Of a DNA stretch of 55,492 nt, positions 30,397 through 38,154 are shown piece by piece. Under the pieces are notes generated by a model, which had not been told where the DNA came from, did no database searches, and was given only the letters and a program-made list of their open reading frames with translations. The position numbers and the translations under genes are program-made. Within the stretch, counting starts at the first letter, position 1; every line of letters begins with the position of its first letter. The stretch is from Puniceicoccales bacterium (lineage in GTDB: Bacteria; Verrucomicrobiota; Verrucomicrobiia; Opitutales; JAIRLM01), in NCBI GenBank assembly GCA_031290195.1, contig JAITOA010000006.1:1-55492 (forward strand), in the 5' to 3' direction.

Positions 30397-31388
30397 TGGA
30401 AAATACCATGACGAGAACTTTGGGAAAATTTGAACTACCAACGCGGGTTGCCAAGGTGGAAAATTCCGCGACGAAGACCTATGCAGCCTTTGTGGTTGAG
30501 CCATTCGAATCTGGATTTGGCTACAGCATTGGGAATACGCTGCGGCGTATTTTGTTGGGAGCAATTGAAGGAACAGCACTTACGAATGTCCGCATCGCCG
30601 AAGTGCAGCACGAATTTCAAACCATCCCCGGCATCGTGGAAGACGTTTTCGAAATTCTTCTCAACTTGAAGAAGGTGCTTTTTCAATCCGAGTGCCGGAC
30701 GGCACAGACGTTGACGCTGGATATCAGCAATAGAGAAGTTGCTCGGGCAAAAGATATTACGGTCCCTAGCGGTGTGCAAGTGCTAAACCCCGAGCACATT
30801 CTTTTCCACACAAATGGAAAGGGACGCCTGTCTGCGGAAATGCGGCTCAACCGCGGCCGCGGCTATCGCCTTGCGGATGAAAATGAAAAACTCGATGCCA
30901 TCGAGGGAGGAATTGCCCTTGATTCCTCCTTCAGTCCCGTGCGCCTCGTCAATTACACCGTAGAAAATGCCCGTGTCGGACAGGTAACAGACTTCGACCG
31001 GCTCACTCTGGAAATTTCAACGGACAGCAGAATTTCTCCGGAAGATGCTCTAGCTGAATCGGTTGCCATCCTTCGCCTACATCTCAGTGCATTCGATAAC
31101 CTGGCCGCCGATGACATCACATTTGAACAGGATGAACGTTCCAGTGGAGGAGATCAAAATCGTTTGCAAAAATTGCTGGCGATGAGCGTCAATGAGATAG
31201 AGCTTTCCGTTCGTGCGGCTAACTGTTTGAACAACGCAAATATTTTGACCGTCGGTGAGTTGGCAGCAAAAACAGAGGGGGAAATGCTGCGCTACAGGAA
31301 TTTTGGCAAAAAATCGCTGACGGAAATTAAAAATAGACTCGAGGAACTCGGCCTTTCCCTCGGCATGAAAATTGATGAGTGCCTGTAG
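30396..31388 (+). CDS. rpoA: DNA-directed RNA polymerase subunit alpha
   Basis: 330 residues with N-terminal assembly domain (GFGYSIGNTLRRILLGAIEG) and a complete C-terminal domain (ELSVRAANCLNNANILTVGE, then NFGKKSLTEIKNRLEELG) that contacts UP elements and activators. The ATG at 30396 overlaps the rpsD stop; an internal ATG at 30408 is an alternative. Confidence 0.96.
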   Translation: MENTMTRTLGKFELPTRVAKVENSATKTYAAFVVEPFESGFGYSIGNTLRRILLGAIEGTALTNVRIAEVQHEFQTIPGIVEDVFEILLNLKKVLFQSECRTAQTLTLDISNREVARAKDITVPSGVQVLNPEHILFHTNGKGRLSAEMRLNRGRGYRLADENEKLDAIEGGIALDSSFSPVRLVNYTVENARVGQVTDFDRLTLEISTDSRISPEDALAESVAILRLHLSAFDNLAADDITFEQDERSSGGDQNRLQKLLAMSVNEIELSVRAANCLNNANILTVGELAAKTEGEMLRYRNFGKKSLTEIKNRLEELGLSLGMKIDECL

Positions 31389-31414
31389 AATTTTGACTTG
31401 GGAGAATTTGGAAA

Positions 31415-31891
31415 ATGCGCCACAGGAAACACTCATTTCAGCTCGGAGTAAAAAAAGAACATCGGGCGTCCCTCATGGCCGGATTGTCGGCGGCGTTGCT
31501 CCGACACAAGCGCATCCAAACAACGTTGGCAAAGGCAAAGGCCCTGCGACCCTATGCCGAAAAGGTTATTACGTTGGCCTGCAAGGCGTCGCGCTCCGAT
31601 GTGCCGGAGCAAAGTTTGCACTACAGGCGCATGGCCGTGGCTAGGGTTAGGGACCAGGAAGCCGTAAAAACGCTCTTTGACGAACTGGCCAAAGAATTTA
31701 TCAACCGCCCTGGTGGCTATACAAGAATTTATAAACTCGTTCCACGGCAAGGAGATGCTGCACAAATTGCACTCATTGAATTGGTGATGGGCGACGACAA
31801 GGGACACGGAAAGCGATCTCGTAGGCATAGAGCAGCGGCCAAAGCGCACAAACAGGCGTCAAAACCGGAAGGGTTGCCGGGGGTCCTTTGA
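31415..31891 (+). CDS. rplQ: 50S ribosomal protein L17
   Basis: 158 residues. It begins with MRHRKHSFQLG and continues RASLMAGLSAALLRHKRIQT, the L17 signature, and ends in a basic tail of about 30 residues. Last gene of the alpha operon. Confidence 0.95.
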   Translation: MRHRKHSFQLGVKKEHRASLMAGLSAALLRHKRIQTTLAKAKALRPYAEKVITLACKASRSDVPEQSLHYRRMAVARVRDQEAVKTLFDELAKEFINRPGGYTRIYKLVPRQGDAAQIALIELVMGDDKGHGKRSRRHRAAAKAHKQASKPEGLPGVL

Positions 31892-32123
31892 TTTGCCGAC
31901 CCACCGAAAACGATGGGCCGTCGGTCCGGTCGTCAATTGAAAAAATTTTGCCGCCGCTGGTCGCAGTCGGCGCCGGAGTTTTGGTCCCCTATCCCATAAA
32001 AACGTGTAAACATCCATATTTTTGGCTTGGAATGCCTTTTCCCGGTTGACGGGAAAAATTGATGTGCACACGATATCCAACGGCTATCTATTAGGTGGCC
32101 TACTACAGGAAAGGTAGAAAGTG
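31892..32123 (+). other. intergenic region before the HU-family gene
   Basis: The 230-base gap ends the ribosomal block. I find no hairpin followed by a T run that would make a clear terminator. A TTGACG at 32046-32051 could be a -35 for the downstream gene, but candidate -10 boxes (ACGATA, GATATC) lie at 18 or 20 bases and are weak. A Shine-Dalgarno (AGGAAAGG) lies near 32107-32114. Confidence 0.35.
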
Positions 32124-32399
32124 ATGAATAAGTCTGATTTGGTTGTGGAGACGCACAAAGTTCTTGGAGAAGAATTATCGAAGGCAACCGTTGAGCGCGT
32201 TTTGAATGCCGTTTTGGAGACCATTCGAAATGCAATTTCCAAGCACGAATCCGTGCAACTTGTTGGTTTTGGAACGTTCGGAGTTTCGGAGAGAATGTCG
32301 AGGATCGGCGTCAACCCGCGCACGAAGGAAAAAATCCGCATTCCGGGAAAGATGGTCGTTAAGTTCAAGCCGGGAACGGATCTCAGTCGCGCCGTGTAG
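32124..32399 (+). CDS. HU/IHF-family DNA-binding protein
   Basis: 91 residues, one histone-like domain: an N-terminal helical dimerisation half and the beta-arm half with GFGTFGVSERMSRIGVNPRT and GKMVVKFKPG. It bends DNA as a dimer. Pro sits in the arm motif as usual (VNPRT). HU versus IHF cannot be decided from this sequence. Starts at the ATG at 32124; GTG at 32121 precedes it directly. Confidence 0.9.
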   Translation: MNKSDLVVETHKVLGEELSKATVERVLNAVLETIRNAISKHESVQLVGFGTFGVSERMSRIGVNPRTKEKIRIPGKMVVKFKPGTDLSRAV

Positions 32400-32405
32400 G
32401 TAAAA

Positions 32406-32960
32406 ATGTCCCGGCTCCGCCTTAAAAGTACGGGAAATTTAGGCGCGGTTTTGATGGGAGAAATTTCGCTCAGAGTTGGGATCGGGAGGGATTTTCACCG
32501 ACTTTCCGACGGGAGAGCCCTGGTTCTTTGCGGCGTTACCGTCGCGGAAAGCGGCGGCTGCGTTGCCCATTCGGACGGTGACTGTGCCGTGCATGCCCTT
32601 GCGGATGCACTCCTCGGAGCCGCAGCCCTTCCGGCCATCGGAAGAATGTTTCCGGACACAGACGAAACAAATCGGGGACGAAATTCCATTGGAATGCTCG
32701 GTGAGGTCATAGAATTGCTTGCCCAAAATCACCTTTCGGTGATAAATGTGGACATGGTCATCCAAATTGAACGGCCGCGGCTGGACGCGTTTTTGGGAAA
32801 AATGCAGAACAATTTGGCGAAAGCCTTGGGAACTAAGGCCGGAAACATCGGCATCAAGGCAACAAGCGCCGAAAATACGGGTCCCATCGGCCGGGGCGAA
32901 GCCATGGAGGTTCTCTGTGTATGCTTGCTGCGACTACTTCCGGAAGAAAACAATGGATGA
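32406..32960 (+). CDS. ispF: 2-C-methyl-D-erythritol 2,4-cyclodiphosphate synthase
   Basis: MEP-pathway isoprenoid enzyme forming the cyclic diphosphate. Metal ligands are visible in GIGRDFHRL and AHSDGD, with FPDTDE and the C-terminal KATSAENTGPIGRGEAM active-site loop. Up to 184 residues; an ATG at 32454 giving 168 residues is closer to family length, so the N terminus is uncertain. It overlaps ispE by 8 bases (ATGGATGA), so the two consecutive pathway enzymes are probably translationally coupled. Confidence 0.94.
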   Translation: MSRLRLKSTGNLGAVLMGEISLRVGIGRDFHRLSDGRALVLCGVTVAESGGCVAHSDGDCAVHALADALLGAAALPAIGRMFPDTDETNRGRNSIGMLGEVIELLAQNHLSVINVDMVIQIERPRLDAFLGKMQNNLAKALGTKAGNIGIKATSAENTGPIGRGEAMEVLCVCLLRLLPEENNG

Positions 32961-33861
32961 ATTTCGCGTTTTTCTATGTCCGGCAAAGTTAAATCTTTTT
33001 CTAGAAGTCAATGGGAAGCGCGAGGACAGTTACCACAATTTGACATCAATTTCGGTGCAAATTGACTTTGCAGATCGCATGCAACTGCGTCTGACGGAAG
33101 ATGATGTCGCCGATGATTTTATCTTTTGCGACGTCAGGGAAGTTCCCATTGATGGGAAAAACTCCATCCGCCGCGCCATTGACGCATTTCGCCGGGTCTA
33201 CCCATTTCCTCGGCACCTGGTTGTTCGACTCGAAAAGAATATTCCGATCGGGAGCGGACTTGGCGGTGGAAGCAGCGATGCGGCCTACCTTCTGAAAAAT
33301 TTGAATGAACTTTTGGCGCGGCCGCTCGGAGATGGAGCGTTGATCTCCCTGGCCGCGACGGTCGGTTCCGACTGCCCCCTCTTTCTCTCCTCATCGCCAT
33401 GCATCGTTCGCGGAAGGGGAGAACGCGTAGAACGGGTGAATGTTGATCAGTTAGAGGGACTTAGACGGACAAAATTTCTCATTTTCAAACCTTCTTTCGG
33501 CACCGAAACTGCCCAAGTCTACGAAGTACTTTCTAAGAAAGCTGTCTGGACCCTGAAAAGTCAGGGAATTTCTGAGACTTCCGTCTTCTCGTTGCTGAGA
33601 GATTTAAAAACTGACTGCAGCTCTAGCCATTTTTTTAATGCATTTCAGGAGATTGTTGCCGAAAAATTTATCGAACTGGCCCGTGTTTTTGCCGACATTG
33701 CGGAATATTTTGGGGTAAACGCACAGCTGACAGGGACCGGCAGCGCCGGATTCATTCCACTAGCGGACGACTACGACACGACTCCATTGAAGTCGTATCT
33801 TGCGGAAGTAATCGGAGAAAAAGCATTTGTCATAGAAGCAAAACCGCTACTTTTTCCCTAA
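32953..33861 (+). CDS. ispE: 4-diphosphocytidyl-2-C-methyl-D-erythritol kinase
   Basis: 302-residue GHMP-family kinase of the MEP pathway. PAKLNLFLEV at the N terminus, YHNLTSI, and the ATP-binding IPIGSGLGGGSSDAA are diagnostic. The frame is open further upstream but that part lies inside ispF; the ATG at 32953 gives the normal length. Confidence 0.94.
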   Translation: MDEFRVFLCPAKLNLFLEVNGKREDSYHNLTSISVQIDFADRMQLRLTEDDVADDFIFCDVREVPIDGKNSIRRAIDAFRRVYPFPRHLVVRLEKNIPIGSGLGGGSSDAAYLLKNLNELLARPLGDGALISLAATVGSDCPLFLSSSPCIVRGRGERVERVNVDQLEGLRRTKFLIFKPSFGTETAQVYEVLSKKAVWTLKSQGISETSVFSLLRDLKTDCSSSHFFNAFQEIVAEKFIELARVFADIAEYFGVNAQLTGTGSAGFIPLADDYDTTPLKSYLAEVIGEKAFVIEAKPLLFP

Positions 33862-34026
33862 TAGTAGACAAATTTACATACGAACATAGGTAAAAATTTA
33901 CATTCGCATTACGAATGTTTAAAATCTTCCGGCGGAAATGTAAATTTTTACCTAAAAAAACGTGAATATTTGAGGTCCGTTTGACACAATTCTCCATATC
34001 TACACCGTACGGCCGGAGGGGCGTAA
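33862..34026 (+). promoter_or_regulatory. dyad-rich regulatory spacer before the regulator gene
   Basis: Contains a perfect 17-base inverted repeat (AGGTAAAAATTTACATT at 33888-33904 and its complement at 33937-33953). Nested in it is a shorter dyad, ACATTCG-CATTA-CGAATGT, at 33900-33918. A related half site, AATTTACATACGAACA, starts at about 33871. A TTGACA (33981-33986) lies downstream without a good -10, and GGAGGG (34015-34020) sits 6 bases before the GTG start. The layout suggests operators for the adjacent regulator, possibly autoregulation; this is inference. Confidence 0.5.
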
Positions 34027-34818
34027 GTGAGGGAAAATAGTTCGACACCTTTTATCCTTATTGTGGACGGGGATGTGGAATTGACGAAAGGTATTGTTCG
34101 TCATTTTTTAGAGTCCAATTTTGGCGCCGTCGGCGCCTCATCGCTGCATGAAGCCAATCGAATTCTAGCAGATCATTTCGTCAATTTGCTCGTGCTGAAT
34201 ACAAATATTCAGGGCTATTCAGGCTTTGAATTTCTTGAGCAGCTTCAGCACAATGGTCAGCACATCCCGGCAATCTTCATTGCGGACCGTCATTCCCAGG
34301 CAGATCGACTGCACGCATTGGCCATTGGGGACGACATTTTGCAAAAGCCGATCCCCGTGAGAGAATTGGTGGCGCGTGTCCATGCCATTCTTCGCCGATC
34401 AGAAACATCGAGGGACTGGCACCTAACAGAAAATACGACTCTCAACGACGTTCCGTTTGAGTTCTGTGGAGCCGTTATCTATCCGAAAGGCCTGCGGGTG
34501 GTATTTTCCGATGGATCGGAAGAGCGTGTCGGGAAAAAAGAAGTCGGACTGATGTCTGTGTTTTCCGCGACACCGGGTATCATTCTTTCCCGCAAGGACA
34601 TAATTCACAGAGTATGGGGGCTCCATGCGAACATTCGCAGCCGATCCTTGGACCAATACGTGGTACGTATTCGCCAACTTTTCCGTCGCAACGGCTGTGC
34701 AACAATCGATTTCCTGCGAACGGTTCACGGCATCGGTTACCTCTGCGCCAAAACCGAAGAAGAAATGTACAAGAACAGTGGGAAAAGTTTGGGCTCAGCC
34801 GTGACAGTGAAATTCTGA
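34027..34818 (+). CDS. OmpR/PhoB-type regulator with a degenerate (pseudo) receiver, ChxR-like
   Basis: 263 residues. The N-terminal receiver fold (about 8-125) has lost its phosphorylation chemistry: the acceptor Asp is Asn58 (LVLNTN), one residue of the acidic pair is Gly (VDGD), and the conserved Thr/Ser is not seen (FIADRH); Lys is kept in QKPI. The C-terminal winged helix is intact (SRKDIIHRVWG, then SLDQYVVRIRQLF and TVHGIGYLC). In the chlamydial regulator ChxR, such a receiver dimerises and works without phosphorylation; orthology is likely but not shown. No histidine kinase is adjacent. GTG start with GGAGGG at ideal spacing. Confidence 0.85.
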   Translation: MRENSSTPFILIVDGDVELTKGIVRHFLESNFGAVGASSLHEANRILADHFVNLLVLNTNIQGYSGFEFLEQLQHNGQHIPAIFIADRHSQADRLHALAIGDDILQKPIPVRELVARVHAILRRSETSRDWHLTENTTLNDVPFEFCGAVIYPKGLRVVFSDGSEERVGKKEVGLMSVFSATPGIILSRKDIIHRVWGLHANIRSRSLDQYVVRIRQLFRRNGCATIDFLRTVHGIGYLCAKTEEEMYKNSGKSLGSAVTVKF

Positions 34819-34824
34819 GCTTCA

Positions 34825-35316
34825 TTAGGGATGCTTTCCTCGAATTCTATCTGCGATTGCCTTCTGCGCCTCCCGCATGGCCGTCTCCCTTCGAAGATCT
34901 TCCCTTCTGTCCCTAAACTGTTTCCCCTTGCACAGGCCAACGTCAACTTTTGCTAGTCCGTGTTCTATGTGTAAGCGCAACGGAATCAATGTCATGCCTT
35001 CCTTTTCCGCCGCCACACGTAGCCGATTAATTTCCCGGCGATGGAGCAAAAGTTCCCGCGCTCGAACCGCCGAATGATTGGCATCGGTACCATGGGAATA
35101 ACTTTCCACGTGGGCGTTGTGCATCCATGGCCGCCCAAGTCGATCGATGCGAACAAAAGCCTCCGCTATTTGGGCTTTTCCTTCGCGAAGAGATTTTATC
35201 TCCGTCCCCCACAAGACAATGCCCGCCTCGAATCGTTCCAGGATAAAGTAGCGCTGGGACACTTTGCGGTTCAATATCTCCAGACCGCCTTCCCGTAATT
35301 TTGACCGGGCACCCAT
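34825..35316 (-). CDS. smpB: SsrA-binding protein SmpB
   Basis: About 163 residues; carries tmRNA into stalled ribosomes. Recognised by NRKVSQRYFILERFEAGIVL, the WGTEIKSLREGKAQI motif, and the C-terminal basic tail DRREDLRRETAMREAQKA. Start is either the ATG at 35316 or the GTG at 35322, which touches the rpoZ stop. No tmRNA gene was seen nearby. Last gene of the minus-strand set with rpoZ. Confidence 0.95.
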   Translation of the reverse strand: MGARSKLREGGLEILNRKVSQRYFILERFEAGIVLWGTEIKSLREGKAQIAEAFVRIDRLGRPWMHNAHVESYSHGTDANHSAVRARELLLHRREINRLRVAAEKEGMTLIPLRLHIEHGLAKVDVGLCKGKQFRDRREDLRRETAMREAQKAIADRIRGKHP

Positions 35317-35321
35317 GGTCA

Positions 35322-35567
35322 CTAGTCAATGGAAAAAGCAAAGGCAAAGTCGTCGATTTTTTCCTTTTCTTCCTCGTAGAGCTCATAGACGAGCCTACCT
35401 TCGATAATTTCCCGAAGCGCAACGTCCTCCAATTCGAGTCTCTCCAACGACTCTACGGTGCTGTCATTTTTCCGACGCAACTGCTTCACCCGGCGAGAGA
35501 CAAGATTCACCAGGATGTTCGCATTTGGCACAACCAGCAGTGCCTGCTTTAGATAATCATCCCTCAT
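35322..35567 (-). CDS. rpoZ: RNA polymerase omega subunit
   Basis: 81 residues. The omega pattern is seen in ANILVNLVSRRVKQL and ALREIIEGRL, the helices that clamp the beta' C terminus. An acidic tail follows. Its start overlaps the end of the upstream M23 peptidase gene by 11 bases and its stop abuts smpB, so the three are probably co-transcribed. Confidence 0.85.
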   Translation of the reverse strand: MRDDYLKQALLVVPNANILVNLVSRRVKQLRRKNDSTVESLERLELEDVALREIIEGRLVYELYEEEKEKIDDFAFAFSID

Positions 35568-36636
35568 TAGCAGTGGACTCTCCTATCCTCAAGGTTCGTT
35601 CTGTCAACTCCTTTGAAGCAATGCCGAAAATTTTTCCAATGGCGTCCAGCGTGCGCTGCCCCAGACGAATGGAGTTACTCCCCTCTCCGCCCACTTCCAG
35701 GGTCCCCATCCGCAGGGACAGGGCGACCCAATCCCTCTCCCAGTGCAGAAGAAGCGGTCCGGAAACCATTGGCGACCTCCGCACGTCTGCCCGAATGGCG
35801 ACCCAGCGCTTTGGGAGCCCGTACCAGGTCCACTCGACGTCAAAGCCCCCGATGGAACCTTCATTTCCGCCATCCATCAACATGGGGTACCGCTTCAAAA
35901 ATTCTGGAACCTTCTCCGTACAAATACGCGTCACAAAGGCGGTTGGTTCCATTTGAATGCGGGCGAGCAGAGAGCAATTTTTCCCATTCTGCAGCAGAGG
36001 CAGAGGATCCAAGGAAACTAGATTAAGGCCATTCCAACGGCCGTGAAAATTCGGCTCATCGGGGTATTTCCGCCCATACCAGGAAGAAAATTCCGGATCC
36101 TCTCCGAGGCGCAGACCCATTTCAAAGTGCAGGTGGGCTCGATCTTGGGGAATGTCCTGGTCACAGGAGGTCCTTCCCATGGTCCCGAGAAGGTCTCCGC
36201 CGGAAACGGACTTTCCCGGAGCAATAGACTCATCTACCAAAGCCAGATGGGCATAGAGAGAAAAAACCGGGACCGAAAGACTTCCGTGCTCCACCACGAT
36301 GTACTTTCCATAGGAACTTTTTTTTGCATCTCCATTGGCATGGACGACCACCCCATCGGCTACGGCTCTCACTCGGTCAGCGGACTCACCGCTGGATCGA
36401 AATCGCACGGGGCGAATATCTATGCCACCGTGGAAACGGGTACCATTTTCACGGACAAGGCCAAATCCTCCGTTGCGTCGACCGGTTTCCGTGGGCTGCA
36501 AGTAATGCAGGATATTTTGTACCTCTTCATTGTCCGTTGGCAGTTGCAGACTGTCCGCGACTCCCTCCGACTGGAAAAGAACGGACGACAGCGAGAGCAT
36601 CGAGGCGAAAAGCAGGCACGGAAGACGGCAGCCCAT
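35557..36636 (-). CDS. M23-family (LytM-type) metallopeptidase, secreted
   Basis: About 359 residues. A hydrophobic N-terminal segment (residues 6-25) looks like a signal peptide. The peptidase domain has the zinc ligands: HGGIDIRP (H and D) and HLHFEMG (HxH), with an additional conserved YGKYIVVEHG and GTMGRTS region. The remaining roughly 180 residues are not recognised. Probable role in peptidoglycan cleavage in the periplasm. ATG at 36636 preferred; a GTG at 36645 is in frame. Follows the phosphorylase gene by about 20 bases. Confidence 0.85.
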   Translation of the reverse strand: MGCRLPCLLFASMLSLSSVLFQSEGVADSLQLPTDNEEVQNILHYLQPTETGRRNGGFGLVRENGTRFHGGIDIRPVRFRSSGESADRVRAVADGVVVHANGDAKKSSYGKYIVVEHGSLSVPVFSLYAHLALVDESIAPGKSVSGGDLLGTMGRTSCDQDIPQDRAHLHFEMGLRLGEDPEFSSWYGRKYPDEPNFHGRWNGLNLVSLDPLPLLQNGKNCSLLARIQMEPTAFVTRICTEKVPEFLKRYPMLMDGGNEGSIGGFDVEWTWYGLPKRWVAIRADVRRSPMVSGPLLLHWERDWVALSLRMGTLEVGGEGSNSIRLGQRTLDAIGKIFGIASKELTERTLRIGESTANEG

Positions 36637-36656
36637 GGTCCCCACCTTCCCCGTTC

Positions 36657-37985
36657 CTAGGCAATGCGCTCGACGATGAGTTCATTGATATTCGGACGCT
36701 TCGGCGCCAACCGGTAGGCGCTGCGCAGGTACTCAAGCCCCGCTTCCAGGTTCCTCTCATCGTTGTAATGAATCATCATAAGTGGCTCGCCCTGTTTGAT
36801 TTGCACGCCAACTTTCATAATTTTCGAGACGCCAACCGCCGGATCCAACGTGCCATCCGGCCGCTCCGCCAGCAGGCGGACGCCCCGGGCAATCATCCCG
36901 GCGTTGATTGTGTGGATGTAGCCCCGCTTGGGTGCGGGCAATTTTCTTACGAATTGCGCCTTGGGAAGTTTCTCCGTGTCGTCCAGGTAGGAAATATCTC
37001 CGCCCTGACCGGCGATGATTTCCTTGAATTTTTCAAAGGCCGCACCGCTGGAAAGACTTTTCTGTACCATTTGCTTGGCCGAGAGGGTGGAACCGGCGAC
37101 ACCGGCCAGGCGCACAACTTCCATTCCCAGCCGCATCGCAAGGTGCTTGAAGTCCTCTTCCCCCTCCTCCGTCTTCAAAAACCGCACGGCTTCTTCGATC
37201 TCCACGGCCGTTCCGACGGAATCGCCGAGGGGTTGGTTAATGTCGGTCACGAGGACAACACTCTTTCGCTGAAAGGCATCGCAGGTACGGGCAATGGATC
37301 GGGCGAGGGTCTTTGCCTGCTCCACGTCCTTAATGAAGGAACCATTTCCCCATTTGACGTCCACGACGAAATTTTCAGCCCCTTCCGCCGATTTTCTGGA
37401 AAGGATGCTCGCCACAATGAGAGGTAGGCAGGGGATGGCGGCTACCTCCCGGCGCATGGCGTAGATGATCTCGTCGGCCGGAGCAATGGACTGGTGCTTG
37501 CGCGCATAGGCAACCCCGTGTACATCGAGATGCCTGACAAACTCCTTCAAATCCACATCCGGCCTGAATCCAGGGATGGAAACCAGCTTATCCAAGGTCC
37601 CGATGATGAAGTCTTCGTCCTCCCCTATCATGGCCGGCATGACAACTCCACAGGCAGCGGCAATGGCTGGCAGCACCAGGGGAACCTTATCACCTACGCC
37701 ACCGGCGGCGTAGTGAGCAACCTTCGGTTTAGTAATGGAAGAAAGGTTAAGTACCTCCCCGGAAAGCATGAGTTCGTCTGCCAAAACCGCCGTTTCCGTA
37801 ACGGATAGTCCCCGAAAGTAGATGCACATCAGCAGGCCGGCCAACTGGTGGTCCGGCAACTTTCTTTCCAAGAGAGCGTCGACAATCTCCTTGGTCTCTT
37901 CGGCAGAAAACTCATCGCCATCCCGCTTTTTCTCAATAAGAAACGCGTACGGCACCCGCGAACCGTCCTTCACCTTTTCTCCCAT
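36657..37985 (-). CDS. thymidine/pyrimidine-nucleoside phosphorylase family protein with altered active site
   Basis: 442 residues spanning the whole family fold, with GTLDKL, APADEIIYAMR and VDVKWGNGSF recognisable. Several residues that bind phosphate or pyrimidine in E. coli DeoA are replaced. The KHSTGGVGD loop reads AHYAAGGVGD (Lys84 to His, Ser86 to Ala, residues 90-99). TSL became KVPL (Ser95 to Pro), the SGRGLGHTGG loop reads IGEDEDFIIG (residues 120-129), and Lys190 is Arg197; Arg171 and Ser186 equivalents are kept. The reading frame is intact. It may be a phosphorylase with changed substrate or a non-catalytic relative. Start ATG 37985, or TTG 38003. Confidence 0.8.
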   Translation of the reverse strand: MGEKVKDGSRVPYAFLIEKKRDGDEFSAEETKEIVDALLERKLPDHQLAGLLMCIYFRGLSVTETAVLADELMLSGEVLNLSSITKPKVAHYAAGGVGDKVPLVLPAIAAACGVVMPAMIGEDEDFIIGTLDKLVSIPGFRPDVDLKEFVRHLDVHGVAYARKHQSIAPADEIIYAMRREVAAIPCLPLIVASILSRKSAEGAENFVVDVKWGNGSFIKDVEQAKTLARSIARTCDAFQRKSVVLVTDINQPLGDSVGTAVEIEEAVRFLKTEEGEEDFKHLAMRLGMEVVRLAGVAGSTLSAKQMVQKSLSSGAAFEKFKEIIAGQGGDISYLDDTEKLPKAQFVRKLPAPKRGYIHTINAGMIARGVRLLAERPDGTLDPAVGVSKIMKVGVQIKQGEPLMMIHYNDERNLEAGLEYLRSAYRLAPKRPNINELIVERIA

Positions 37986-38154
37986 AGAAACACCGGTCCG
38001 CAAATCCCTTGCGAACCCTCCTCACTCACAGAGGGGGTGATAGGGGAAAGGCAGCCGCTCTGTCGAGCAAAATCTCACCGCAGTTGGTTAAGTTATTTAA
38101 CACAAAGAATTTAGCAACAAAAAAATACTGAAAATTTCAAAAATCCAGGCCGAC
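37986..38154 (-). other. intergenic region upstream of the phosphorylase gene
   Basis: About 150-170 bases between the ABC ATPase stop and the phosphorylase start. AT-rich in its distal half (38090-38150). TTGTTG and TAAATA hexamers occur near 38100 on the minus strand but at a poor spacing of 15, so no promoter is called. GGAGGG lies upstream of the alternative TTG start. Confidence 0.3.

Noticed and set aside
32746-32952. Upstream extension of the ispE frame
   Set aside because: This part is out of frame inside ispF; the ATG at 32953 gives the family length and the typical N terminus.
33888-33953. Rho-independent terminator for ispE
   Set aside because: The hairpin is AT-rich with a 32-base loop and is followed by A residues, not T residues, on the transcribed strand. 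Operator function is more likely.
34825-35600. tmRNA gene next to smpB
   Set aside because: No tRNA-like acceptor arm or tag-peptide frame was visible around smpB.
36324-37427. 367-residue open frame on the plus strand
   Set aside because: Antisense to the M23 peptidase and phosphorylase genes, which have recognisable motifs; no family features in the antisense product.
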